Below are positions 35,291-42,372 of a DNA stretch of 42,372 nt, piece by piece. Under the pieces are notes generated by a model. The model had not been told where the DNA came from. It made no database searches and saw only the letters and a program-made list of their open reading frames with translations. Position 1 is the first letter of the stretch; every line of letters starts with the position of its first letter. The position numbers and the translations under genes were made by a program. The stretch is from Maricaulis sp. (GTDB taxonomy: Bacteria > Pseudomonadota > Alphaproteobacteria > Caulobacterales > Maricaulaceae): contig JAQXCQ010000147.1 of assembly GCA_029251785.1 (NCBI GenBank), positions 1-42,372 on the forward strand, read 5' to 3'.

Positions 35291-36205
35291 ATGGCACGCA
35301 TTTCGACATATGGAGCATCCCAGGCCGCAATGACCAATCTGCTGCGGGCGCAAAACACTTTGTTTGAAGCCCAATCTGCCCTGACCACAGGCAAGAAGGC
35401 GACAGATCTGAAGGGCGTTGGCCACCAGGCTGAAACCTTATTGGCCGCACGATCCGCTTTGGCGCGCTCCAAGGCCTTTGAGGAAGCTGGCGTGCGTGTT
35501 GAGGCCCGGCTTGAAGCACAAAATATCGCGCTGGAACGGTTGGCAGGCGCGGCGACGGAATTGCGCCAGTCTGTCACCTCGACAGATGGCACATTTATCA
35601 TGGATCAGGTGAATGACGCGTTCTACCAAGCTTATAACGCGCTAACGACGCAACATTCTGGCAGCTACTTGTTTGGCGGAACACGCGCTGATGTAAATCC
35701 AATGACGGTCAATAGTCTAGCAGACCTGCAAGCCCTGCCTGCCGCAGCCGACGCGTTTCAAAACAATAGCCGACGTCCTCAGGTGCAGCTGGATCAAAAT
35801 ATTCAGGTGGATGTCGGCATGCTGGCGGATTCTGTCGGGAATGAGTTGATGACATCATTCAAGCGCATCGCCGATTTTAATGCCGGTGTGGACGGGCCGT
35901 TTACGCAACCAATGACCGATGTGCAGGAAGCATTCATTCGCACCGAATTGCCGTTGATCATTTCCGCGATGGAAAATCTAAACGCGACCGTGGGTCAAAA
36001 TGGTTCAGACCAGTCTCGTGTGGAAACCATGTTGCAGAGCCATTCGGATCGCCAGATTTTCCTGTCCAAAATGCTCGGGGATCTGGAAGATGTGGACATG
36101 GCTGTAGCGGCGACGAATTTCCAGCAAGCACAGACGGCTATTGAAGTTTCGGCGCGGACATTCTCATCCCTAAGCCAGGTCAGCTTGCTACCGTTCCTGC
36201 GGTAA
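35291..36205 (+). CDS. flgL: Flagellar hook-associated protein 3, FlgL
   Basis: FlgL forms the second hook-filament junction layer and belongs to the flagellin family. The 304-residue product has the flagellin-like N-terminal helix (MARISTYGASQAAMTNLLRAQNTLFEAQSALTTGKKATDL), a middle with YLFGGTRAD, and the C-terminal flagellin helix (DVDMAVAATNFQQAQTAIEVSARTFSSLSQVSLLPFL). The ending SLLPFL is typical of junction and flagellin proteins. No flagellin gene is nearby. It is read with flgK. I see no clear terminator between it and mnmA. Confidence 0.93.
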   Translation: MARISTYGASQAAMTNLLRAQNTLFEAQSALTTGKKATDLKGVGHQAETLLAARSALARSKAFEEAGVRVEARLEAQNIALERLAGAATELRQSVTSTDGTFIMDQVNDAFYQAYNALTTQHSGSYLFGGTRADVNPMTVNSLADLQALPAAADAFQNNSRRPQVQLDQNIQVDVGMLADSVGNELMTSFKRIADFNAGVDGPFTQPMTDVQEAFIRTELPLIISAMENLNATVGQNGSDQSRVETMLQSHSDRQIFLSKMLGDLEDVDMAVAATNFQQAQTAIEVSARTFSSLSQVSLLPFLR

Positions 36206-36309
36206 TTTAGCGGCGAACGCGCGCATTATTGTATCCTGGACGACAGCCCGCTATATACCGCCTCCAACAATTACGTTTGCTGCGGGCCTTGACCCCGCTG
36301 GAGGCCCCT

Positions 36310-37527
36310 ATGACCAAGCCCCTTCCCGGTGACGCGCTCGCGCGTGCCGACGATCTTCTCGCGCAATTTGGACTGGCCGATGACCCGTTGGGTTTGGGCG
36401 GAAACCCTGCCGATCACCGTGTGGTGGTTGCGATGTCTGGCGGTGTCGACAGTTCCGTGACGGCGGTGATTCTGCATCGCGCCGGCTATGACGTGGTCGG
36501 CGTAACGCTGCAGCTCTATGATCACGGCGCTGCGATCAAGAAAAAGGGCGCCTGCTGCGCCGGGCAGGATATCTACGACGCCAAGCGGATCGCCGAAGAG
36601 GGTGGTTTCCCGCACTACGTGCTCGATTATGAAAGCCGGTTTCGCGAGTCAGTGATCGAGGAGTTTGCCGACACGTATCTGGCAGGCGCCACGCCGATCC
36701 CGTGCGTGCGTTGCAATCAAACCGTCAAATTCGCGGACTTGCTTGAGACCGCTCAGCAACTTGGTGCGGTGTGTATGGCGACCGGGCATTATATCCAGCG
36801 TGTTGATGGACCCAACGGGCCCGAGCTTCGCCGGGCGGCGGATGCCGGCAAGGATCAGTCCTATTTCCTGTTTGCCACCACGGCGGAGCAGCTGGATTAT
36901 CTGCGCTTTCCGCTGGGGCATCTGGAAAAAGACCAGACCCGGCAGCTGGCAGAAGCGTTTGGGTTAATCGTCGCGGATAAACCCGACAGTCAGGATATCT
37001 GTTTTGTGCCCGAGGGACGTTATGTCGACATCGTCGAAAAAATCCGCCCCGGTGCCTCTGCGCCGGGCGATATTGTGCATGTGGACGGGCGCGTGCTGGG
37101 CCAGCATGATGGCGTGATCCGCTATACGGTTGGCCAGCGGCGCGGATTGAGAATCGCGCTGGGTGATCCGCTTTATGTTGTTCGCCTCGATGCGCCTAAG
37201 CGACAAGTGATCGTAGGTCCACGCGAGGCGCTAGCGATTGCACAAATTCGGTTGAAAGAGATTAATTGGCTCGGCGATGCCCCGATGGTTGATGGCCAGC
37301 CCGTGCGTGTCAAAGTACGCTCAACGCGTCCGCCCGTGCCGGCATCCCTTATGGTCGAGCAAGGCCTGGTCAGCGTCGTGTTTACCGAAGGGGAAAATGG
37401 CGTGGCTCCCGGGCAAGCGTGCGTCTTTTATTCCCCGGATGATGAAAGCCGGGTGTTGGGCGGGGGCTGGATTGCCAGCACGACCGGCCAGGATGTCTCA
37501 CCGGGCGCGCACCGGCTGATCGGCTAG
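36310..37527 (+). CDS. mnmA: tRNA 2-thiouridylase MnmA
   Basis: MnmA makes 2-thiouridine at position 34 of tRNA-Lys, -Glu and -Gln, using ATP and sulfur relayed from IscS. I use the ATG beginning MTKPLPGD after GGAGG, giving 405 residues; 27 upstream codons are open but not MnmA-like. The PP-loop AMSGGVDSS is at 41-49, the catalytic Cys135 is in VRCNQTVKF and Cys231 in [10 protein letters not shown]. The C-terminal part has the tRNA-binding and beta-barrel domains ([12 protein letters not shown], then PGQACVFY). About 30 extra N-terminal residues compared with E. coli MnmA are common in alphaproteobacteria. It is likely independent of flgKL. Confidence 0.96.
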   Translation: MTKPLPGDALARADDLLAQFGLADDPLGLGGNPADHRVVVAMSGGVDSSVTAVILHRAGYDVVGVTLQLYDHGAAIKKKGACCAGQDIYDAKRIAEEGGFPHYVLDYESRFRESVIEEFADTYLAGATPIPCVRCNQTVKFADLLETAQQLGAVCMATGHYIQRVDGPNGPELRRAADAGKDQSYFLFATTAEQLDYLRFPLGHLEKDQTRQLAEAFGLIVADKPDSQDICFVPEGRYVDIVEKIRPGASAPGDIVHVDGRVLGQHDGVIRYTVGQRRGLRIALGDPLYVVRLDAPKRQVIVGPREALAIAQIRLKEINWLGDAPMVDGQPVRVKVRSTRPPVPASLMVEQGLVSVVFTEGENGVAPGQACVFYSPDDESRVLGGGWIASTTGQDVSPGAHRLIG

Positions 37528-37594
37528 TAACCCGCCCCTGTGCGTGGTAACTTGTTCAGTATATTGTGCAAAGTACTGGCATTGGGGGAGGTAT

Positions 37595-38566
37595 ATGAGC
37601 GGATTAATTCGGCGCGGGGCGTACATCCCGCTCATCTGTCTCACGGCGCTGATCATTGCCGCGATCCTCTCGGTTTTTTTGACATCTTTTACCTATGCCT
37701 TTCTGGACGAGATCGGTGTTGTGGCTCGCCTCGACCTTGGTGATGGTATTGAGGAATTGTGGACACGGCTTTTCCTGCTCTGGATATTGGCGATGTTCCT
37801 GGTTCCCGTCGTCCTAATAAAATCGTCTCGCGAGCAATTTTTGCACAACCGACAGGTACAGCTATTTGCCGGTCTTTATTTGATTGGCTTGCTAGCCTCG
37901 ATGGCGGATACCACCAACGCGCTCAGTGGCGAGGAAAACTGGATCCGCAATTTCACGGCGGGCGTATTGGTCCTGTTGGGTGGGGTTGCTGCCTATTCGG
38001 CGACACAGAAGCGGTATTCTTGGATTGATCGTGCCCTCGGCGTGTTTTTTGCCCTGCTGTTTACCGCAGCCGCCGCGGACGAAATGTTCACGCTGCACGA
38101 GCAAGCCGGGCATGTCGCCGACAAGTCGAAATCCATTTTTGCCGTTAATCCTCAGGATCTTGTAACGCTTTCGGTCGGGCTGTTTGGCATTGCCGTCATT
38201 GTCATGGTGACGTTGGCATCAAAGCTCTTGCCCTGGGTCGGAAAAATGTTGGCGATGGCGCGATATCAAAAAGTATTCGGGTTTTTCAGCCTGGCAGTCT
38301 TCAGCTTTCTGTCTGCGATGTTGCTAGATACCTATGATCGATATTTGCGCGCGTTTGCAGTGGAGTTCCGCGCCGATGTTCTGGGAGACCCAGAGGCCGT
38401 CGGTGGTCCGGTGTGGGTCGTTGTGCGCAGCGTGGCCAATAGCTCCAATGGCCTGGAAGAGGCGCTGGAATACTTTGCGGCGGTCAGCTTCTTGATGATG
38501 GTGGGGACCTTGTTTTCAGTGCGCTGGATGGGGTGCGATGGAGATGAGGATGAGTCGTCTGGCTAG
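37595..38566 (+). CDS. Polytopic membrane protein of unknown function
   Basis: The ATG after GGGGGAGG gives 323 residues. About eight hydrophobic helices are visible: roughly residues 10-34, 57-78, 92-110, 123-141, 152-172, 188-212, 225-244 and 290-310. A histidine and acidic residues sit at the end of helix five (AADEMFTLHEQAGH), and an acidic tail (DGDEDESSG) ends the protein. I recognise no family. It is divergent in type from its neighbours and has its own promoter room. Its TAG stop overlaps the convergent CPBP gene in CTAG (38563-38566). Confidence 0.75.
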   Translation: MSGLIRRGAYIPLICLTALIIAAILSVFLTSFTYAFLDEIGVVARLDLGDGIEELWTRLFLLWILAMFLVPVVLIKSSREQFLHNRQVQLFAGLYLIGLLASMADTTNALSGEENWIRNFTAGVLVLLGGVAAYSATQKRYSWIDRALGVFFALLFTAAAADEMFTLHEQAGHVADKSKSIFAVNPQDLVTLSVGLFGIAVIVMVTLASKLLPWVGKMLAMARYQKVFGFFSLAVFSFLSAMLLDTYDRYLRAFAVEFRADVLGDPEAVGGPVWVVVRSVANSSNGLEEALEYFAAVSFLMMVGTLFSVRWMGCDGDEDESSG

Positions 38567-39075
38567 ATCGGGGTCGTAAGCCCCTTCCAGACGAGCACCG
38601 TTACCCAGTGAATTGTTATTGCTGGCCAGATTGATTTCGTCCGTTTCCAGGCGAACAGGCAGCTGAGACCCAGCAATAAAACAATTGCCAGAAATGTGGG
38701 TTGTAAAAATAGCGCTTGGCCCGTGGGCAGGCCTAGCCAAGTTTGCATTGGGTGCCAGAGCACGAATAATCCGAGAGCCAGCCCTTCAGCCCAGGGATGA
38801 CCGCCAAACAATTGCGGCAGAGAAACACGAAAGATCACTTCCTCCGTCAGCGCGGGTGCCAGAGCAGCGACCAAAGCAATAATCGCGAATTGCAGCCATG
38901 CGTCAGTCAATTGGACCTTGAACAGGTCTGCGTGGAGCCCGATATAACCCGCGACACAAAGGAATATGGCGAAGACCAGGACGGTTTCCAGCCAACCGCG
39001 CAGGGACGGGAGCGTCGTCAAAGCAGAGCGTATGACGCTGACAAGACTTGACGTGGAGGCGATGATCTTGCTCAT
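38563..39075 (-). CDS. CPBP family intramembrane protein (Rce1/Abi-like)
   Basis: The family includes the CAAX prenyl endopeptidase Rce1 and bacteriocin-immunity proteins. The 170-residue product has several hydrophobic helices and three conserved motifs: TEEVIFR (the EExxxR glutamates) near residue 78, FVLWHPMQ with the second-motif His, and a third motif TIHWVTVLVW with a His. These are the proposed active-site residues. It is short for the family (usually over 200), and the start is not certain: the frame is open another 51 codons upstream, but those residues are basic and not membrane-like. Substrate unknown. It is divergent from the thiolase. Confidence 0.78.
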   Translation of the reverse strand: MSKIIASTSSLVSVIRSALTTLPSLRGWLETVLVFAIFLCVAGYIGLHADLFKVQLTDAWLQFAIIALVAALAPALTEEVIFRVSLPQLFGGHPWAEGLALGLFVLWHPMQTWLGLPTGQALFLQPTFLAIVLLLGLSCLFAWKRTKSIWPAITIHWVTVLVWKGLTTPI

Positions 39076-39179
39076 TCGCGCCAAATCTAGATTGATTATC
39101 CGTTTCCGGGTAGCGCTAACGGTGAAAATACACGCCGATCTCGCAGAGACCCCAAAAGACTTTCTCGAAGGAGACACAG

Positions 39180-40370
39180 ATGAGTGCACATGAAGATCCT
39201 GTCGTAATCGTTGGTATGGCCCGCACACCGATCGGTGCTTTGCTGGGTGAACTGTCTTCCCAGGCTGCTCCTGATCTGGGGGCTGTGGCTGTCAAGGCGG
39301 CGATGGAAGAAGCCGGCGTGGCCGGTGATGATGTGGATCAGATCTTCATGGGCAATGTTCTGTCAGCGGGTCAGGGCCAGGCTCCGGCGCGACAGGCCGG
39401 CATTCATGGTGGGCTGCCAAAATCTGTTGAAGCGACGACCCTCAATAAAATGTGTGGCTCTGGCATGCAGGCCGCTATCATGGGCCGCTCGGCCATTCTG
39501 GCGGGCGATGCCGACGTGATTGTTGCGGGGGGTATGGAATCGATGAGCCAGGCCCCGCACATGCTGCCATCGCATCGGGGTGGCTTCAAATACGGCCATG
39601 ACCGGGTGATGGACCATATGGCCCAGGACGGTCTGGAAGATGCGTTCGAGAAAAAGCCGATGGGTGTCTATGCAGACATGATCGCCGAGGAACACCAGTT
39701 CACGCGCGAACAGCAGGACGCCTATGCCCTGGAAACTTTGGCCCGTGCCAAGCGCGCCAGCGAAGAAGGTGATTTCAAGCGCGAGATTGCGCCCGTGGTT
39801 CTGAAGACCCGCAAAGGGGAGATCACGGTCGATACCGATGAATTGCCACGCAAGGCGATGCCGGAAAAAATCCCAAGTCTGCGCCCTGCGTTCGGCAAGG
39901 ACGGCACTGTGACGGCGGCCAACGCATCGGGTATCTCCGATGGCGCTGCGGCGATGGTTTTGATGCGCGCGTCAGAAGCCGAACGTCGCGGTCTCAAGCC
40001 GCTTGGCAAAATCGTATCTGTGGCTGCCCACGCTCACGAGCCCGCCTATTTCACAACGGCTCCTGTGCCTGCGATGCGCAAGGCCGTCGAGCGCGCGGGC
40101 TGGGCGCTGGATGATGTTGATCTTTGGGAAATCAACGAAGCGTTTGCCGTAGTGCCGATGGTCGCCATGAAAGAGTTGGGCATTCCTGCTGACAAGATCA
40201 ACGTCAATGGCGGCGCTTGCGCTCTGGGTCATCCAATCGGCGCGTCCGGCGCACGGATCATGGTGACGTTGCTGGCAGCCTTGGAGAAGCACGGCAAGAC
40301 CAAGGGTGTTGCATCGCTGTGCATCGGTGGCGGTGAAGCGACCGCGGTCGCCGTTGAATTGATGAACTGA
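39180..40370 (+). CDS. Acetyl-CoA C-acetyltransferase (thiolase)
   Basis: Thiolases interconvert two acetyl-CoA and acetoacetyl-CoA (biosynthetic type) or cleave 3-ketoacyl-CoA (degradative type). The 396-residue product has Cys92 in NKMCGSGM (acyl-enzyme nucleophile), WEINEAFA, His351 in GHPIGASG and Cys381 in LCIGGGEATA. The length and motifs are those of AtoB/PhaA-type acetoacetyl-CoA thiolases. A GAAGGAGA ribosome site precedes the ATG. No PHB-synthesis or beta-oxidation gene adjoins it, so its pathway here is not fixed, although a branched-chain 2-oxoacid dehydrogenase gene lies 1.5 kb away. The downstream GNAT gene starts 3 bases after its stop. Confidence 0.93.
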   Translation: MSAHEDPVVIVGMARTPIGALLGELSSQAAPDLGAVAVKAAMEEAGVAGDDVDQIFMGNVLSAGQGQAPARQAGIHGGLPKSVEATTLNKMCGSGMQAAIMGRSAILAGDADVIVAGGMESMSQAPHMLPSHRGGFKYGHDRVMDHMAQDGLEDAFEKKPMGVYADMIAEEHQFTREQQDAYALETLARAKRASEEGDFKREIAPVVLKTRKGEITVDTDELPRKAMPEKIPSLRPAFGKDGTVTAANASGISDGAAAMVLMRASEAERRGLKPLGKIVSVAAHAHEPAYFTTAPVPAMRKAVERAGWALDDVDLWEINEAFAVVPMVAMKELGIPADKINVNGGACALGHPIGASGARIMVTLLAALEKHGKTKGVASLCIGGGEATAVAVELMN

Positions 40371-40373
40371 CAC

Positions 40374-40811
40374 ATGAAGAATCGGGCGTTGATCGAGGAT
40401 GTCCGCCTTGCAGATATTCTACCACCGGTCGACGCCTATATCTCACTGCGTGCGAGCTGTGGCTGGGGGGAAGTCAGTCGTGATGCGGCCGTACCGGCGC
40501 TTGAACGGAGCGTTGACGCTGTAACCGCGCTGGATGTTGATGGCGATGTTGTTGGTTTCGTTCGCGTGGTCGGCGATCCGATGTATCTGTACATTCAGGA
40601 TATGATTATCGCCGCCGATCTGCGCGGGCAGGGGCTTGGCCGAGCGATGATGGAGCGTCTGCTTCCACGGCTTACGTCAGCCTGGCCAGAGGCCGTGATC
40701 ATGCTGATGTGTGCAAAGGGGCGTGAACAATTTTACGCGCAATTCGGTTTTGAGCGACGCCCGTCTGATCAATACGGCCCGGGCATGCAATTGCGCAGGT
40801 CCGATCGCTAG
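40374..40811 (+). CDS. GNAT family N-acetyltransferase
   Basis: The 145-residue protein has the GNAT fold landmarks: beta-4 strand (YLYIQDMIIAADLRGQGLGRAMM) with the acetyl-CoA pyrophosphate loop RGQGLG (the Q/R-x-x-G-x-G/A motif), and the C-terminal FYAQFGFERRP segment usual in this family. The substrate cannot be deduced. It begins 3 bases after the thiolase stop, so the two are likely co-transcribed. It is convergent with the TM2-domain gene. Confidence 0.88.
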   Translation: MKNRALIEDVRLADILPPVDAYISLRASCGWGEVSRDAAVPALERSVDAVTALDVDGDVVGFVRVVGDPMYLYIQDMIIAADLRGQGLGRAMMERLLPRLTSAWPEAVIMLMCAKGREQFYAQFGFERRPSDQYGPGMQLRRSDR

Positions 40812-40824
40812 TAATCTTGTCGTT

Positions 40825-41115
40825 TTAAGAATTGCCGCCCATGACGGATACTTCCAGAGCGATGCGCTGCCGCGCCTCGGCCCTGGACTTTTCAACCATA
40901 CCTGGAATCAGGAATACGTCGATCAGGGTCCAGATCAGGCCGATAACCAGAATATTCAGAATGAGCTGGATCGGAGCGGCCTTGTCTCCAAGATAAAAGC
41001 GATGTGCTGAAAAGAAAAACAGAAAAAACCAAAACACATACGCCAAGACCATGGACTTTCCCTCATTGGCGAGGCGGGCCTCCACAAGAATTTGCTGTTC
41101 GGTCGAAAGAGCCAT
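40825..41115 (-). CDS. TM2 domain-containing protein
   Basis: The 96-residue protein has two transmembrane helices (about 22-42 and 47-70) separated by a short turn with the TM2 pattern SAHRFYLGDKAAPIQLILNIL, and polar, charged ends. TM2 proteins are widespread small membrane proteins of unknown function. Here the C-terminus after the second helix is acidic/basic mixed. It is 14 bases from the GNAT gene's stop, convergent, and 76 bp from the Lrp-type regulator upstream. Confidence 0.82.
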   Translation of the reverse strand: MALSTEQQILVEARLANEGKSMVLAYVFWFFLFFFSAHRFYLGDKAAPIQLILNILVIGLIWTLIDVFLIPGMVEKSRAEARQRIALEVSVMGGNS

Positions 41116-41191
41116 TTTACACTCGCACGGTTTGAGGAATTATCAGGTCTGTCTATTGCCAGCCCGCCGGTGCGGCGCTGTGCGTGAGAGG

Positions 41192-41671
41192 CTAGCCCTT
41201 GATGTGCCCAAGGGGAAGGCCTGGCTTGTCCTTGACGTTTTTGATTTGCACAGAGGTTCTAAAATCTCCAATCACATCCAGTGGAATCAATTTTTCGGAG
41301 ATAAATTCGTTATAGGCATCGATGTCCGGAGCGACGACCTTGATCAGATAATCATAGGGTCCGGTCATTGTGCAGGCGTCGATGACCGCGTCAAACTCAT
41401 TCATGGCCTCTTCGAATTTGACGTAATTCACCTTGCGGGCCGGCGAAATTTTCACCTCCAGATAGGCGGTGAACATCAGGCCAATGGCACGGCGGTCGAT
41501 TTGGATGGATCGCCGCTTGATGATGCCCTCCGTCTCCAGGCGTCGAATGCGGCGCCAGCAGGGCGATGGGGTCAGGCCGACAATATCGGCGACATCGGCG
41601 ACAGAACGTCCTGCGTCTTCCTGCAGGGCCTCGAGAATTCTAACATCAATGACGTCTAAAGAAGCGGTCAT
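41192..41671 (-). CDS. Lrp/AsnC family transcriptional regulator
   Basis: The ATG five bases after GAGG gives 159 residues, the normal Lrp length; a 30-codon open extension upstream is not conserved in type. The N-terminal winged helix (IDVRILEALQEDAGRSVADVADIVGLTPSPCWRRIRRLETEGII) is typical, and the C-terminal RAM ligand-binding domain follows (YLEVKISPARKV to the ISEKLIPL end, with DACTMTGPYDYLIKV holding the amino-acid-binding loop). It is divergent from the gene for branched-chain 2-oxoacid dehydrogenase E1 alpha. In Pseudomonas, BkdR is an Lrp-type activator divergent from the bkd operon, so a local role in branched-chain amino-acid breakdown is a fair inference. Confidence 0.93.
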   Translation of the reverse strand: MTASLDVIDVRILEALQEDAGRSVADVADIVGLTPSPCWRRIRRLETEGIIKRRSIQIDRRAIGLMFTAYLEVKISPARKVNYVKFEEAMNEFDAVIDACTMTGPYDYLIKVVAPDIDAYNEFISEKLIPLDVIGDFRTSVQIKNVKDKPGLPLGHIKG

Positions 41672-41851
41672 ATTTTCCTCAAAAACACGTTTTGAAGCAA
41701 AATAATCCAATTGAGCCGGTTTGCGAACCCACCAATGGCACCCGATTGCTAGAGTAGACAAGACCCGCCCTCGCGCGTTAGAGCCTCGCAGACGTCGAAC
41801 TGCTTCAGTCTTTCATTGTCACGTCTTGTGTGACGCCATCTGCGAGATCCC

Positions 41852-42372
41852 ATGTCCCAGACGACACCGCGTTTTCATGTGCCTGCACCCAGCCTTCGTC
41901 CGGGCGATAAGCCGGACTTTTCCCATCTGGTGATCCCACCAGCAGGGGAGGCCAAGCGGCCTGATCCTTCTGTGGAAGGCATGAAAACCCAGGACCTGGC
42001 CCTCGGCCTGGTTCGTGTTCTGGACCATAACCATCAAGCGGTTGGTGAGTGGGACCCCAAGCTTGATGCGGGCGTGTTGCGTGAAGGCTTGCGTCACATG
42101 CTGATGACGCGGGCCTATGATGACCGCATGCAGAAGCTGCAGCGCCAGGGCAAGATGAGCTTCTACATGAAGTCGACCGGCGAAGAAGCGGTCGCCGTGG
42201 CCGCGGCGATGGCGCTGGAAAATTCGGACATGATTTTCCCGTCCTATCGTCAGCAGGGCATTTTGTTTGCCCGAGGTCGCGATGTTGTCGAGATGATGTG
42301 TCATTGCATCTCCAACAGCCGTGACAATCTCAAGGGTCGCCAACTGCCGGTTCACTACACCTGGGCCGAGGG
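41852..42372 (+). CDS. Branched-chain 2-oxoacid dehydrogenase E1 component, alpha subunit (partial, 3' end outside window)
   Basis: The frame is open from the ATG to the window end (about 173 residues of roughly 410). The product begins MSQTTPRFHVPAPSLRPG and contains MLMTRAYDDRMQKLQRQG, SFYMKSTGEEAVAVAAAMAL, and FPSYRQQGILFARG, the substrate and thiamine-diphosphate-binding face of E1 alpha subunits. The E1 component decarboxylates branched 2-oxoacids from valine, leucine and isoleucine and passes the acyl group to the E2 lipoyl domain. The long N-terminal arm fits the branched-chain (BkdA1-like) type rather than pyruvate dehydrogenase. The rest of the operon lies outside the window. Confidence 0.88.
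   Translation, partial: MSQTTPRFHVPAPSLRPGDKPDFSHLVIPPAGEAKRPDPSVEGMKTQDLALGLVRVLDHNHQAVGEWDPKLDAGVLREGLRHMLMTRAYDDRMQKLQRQGKMSFYMKSTGEEAVAVAAAMALENSDMIFPSYRQQGILFARGRDVVEMMCHCISNSRDNLKGRQLPVHYTWAE

Noticed and set aside
1-42372. Mobile elements, CRISPR arrays, prophage or defence systems
   Set aside because: No transposase, integrase, phage structural gene, regularly spaced repeat or known defence gene was seen; gene content is core and chromosomal throughout.

Overview
This window is a chromosomal segment of an alphaproteobacterium of the Caulobacter/Maricaulis/Hyphomonas type (dimorphic, single polar flagellum). The evidence is the joint presence of ChpT, CtrA, SciP (DUF1153) and FlbD, the gene order fliF-fliG-fliH(flbE)-fliN-flbD, and a DUF4167 gene near prfA-prmC. 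The genus cannot be fixed from the sequence alone. Nearly all genes have clear families, coding density is high, and I see no insertion sequence, prophage, CRISPR array or RNA gene.

Layout: (1) 1-6344, translation and protein quality control: the 3' part of prfA, prmC, a DUF4167 protein, a convergent MOSC protein, and clpB with a strong hairpin behind it. (2) 6352-8512, two minus-strand genes: a small protein with a glyoxalase-family-associated N-terminal segment, and a membrane-anchored M23 peptidase. (3) 8737-15461, the histidine phosphotransferase gene chpT, then a five-gene chemotaxis operon cheA-cheW-cheY-cheB-cheR closed by a bidirectional terminator. (4) 15477-16172, the master cell-cycle regulator gene ctrA, convergent with cheR and divergent from fliIJ across a 511-bp regulatory region. 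(5) 16684-18500, fliI-fliJ and a terminator. (6) 18512-27989, a long minus-strand flagellar run read as fliF-fliG-fliH-fliN-flbD-flhA-flhF-flhG, with a small membrane protein gene at its end. (7) 28208-28477, sciP. (8) 28614-36205, the hook region: fliK-flgD-flgE on the minus strand and flgK-flgL on the plus strand, diverging from a 608-bp region with a sigma-54-type promoter facing each way. (9) 36310-42372, mnmA, an 8-TM protein of unknown function, a CPBP-family protein, a thiolase, a GNAT acetyltransferase, a TM2-domain protein, and an Lrp/AsnC regulator divergent from a truncated branched-chain 2-oxoacid dehydrogenase E1-alpha gene.

How the genes work together: in the Caulobacter paradigm, ChpT passes phosphate from CckA to CtrA, and CtrA~P switches on early flagellar genes such as the fliF operon. 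SciP restrains CtrA. FlbD, encoded in the fliF operon, then activates sigma-54 promoters of the hook and filament-junction genes. All of these parts except CckA, FliX and sigma-54 itself are encoded here, and matching cis-elements can be seen: CtrA-like boxes before fliF, sciP and ctrA, and -24/-12 promoters before fliK and flgK. I found no plainly new system. The most unusual items are the CheA protein (extra CheW-like and receiver-like domains, and a duplicated 19-residue linker motif), a tandem 42-nt repeat carrying TTAACC upstream of cheA, the six-base spacing of the CtrA-like half-sites at ctrA, and two or three uncharacterised genes.
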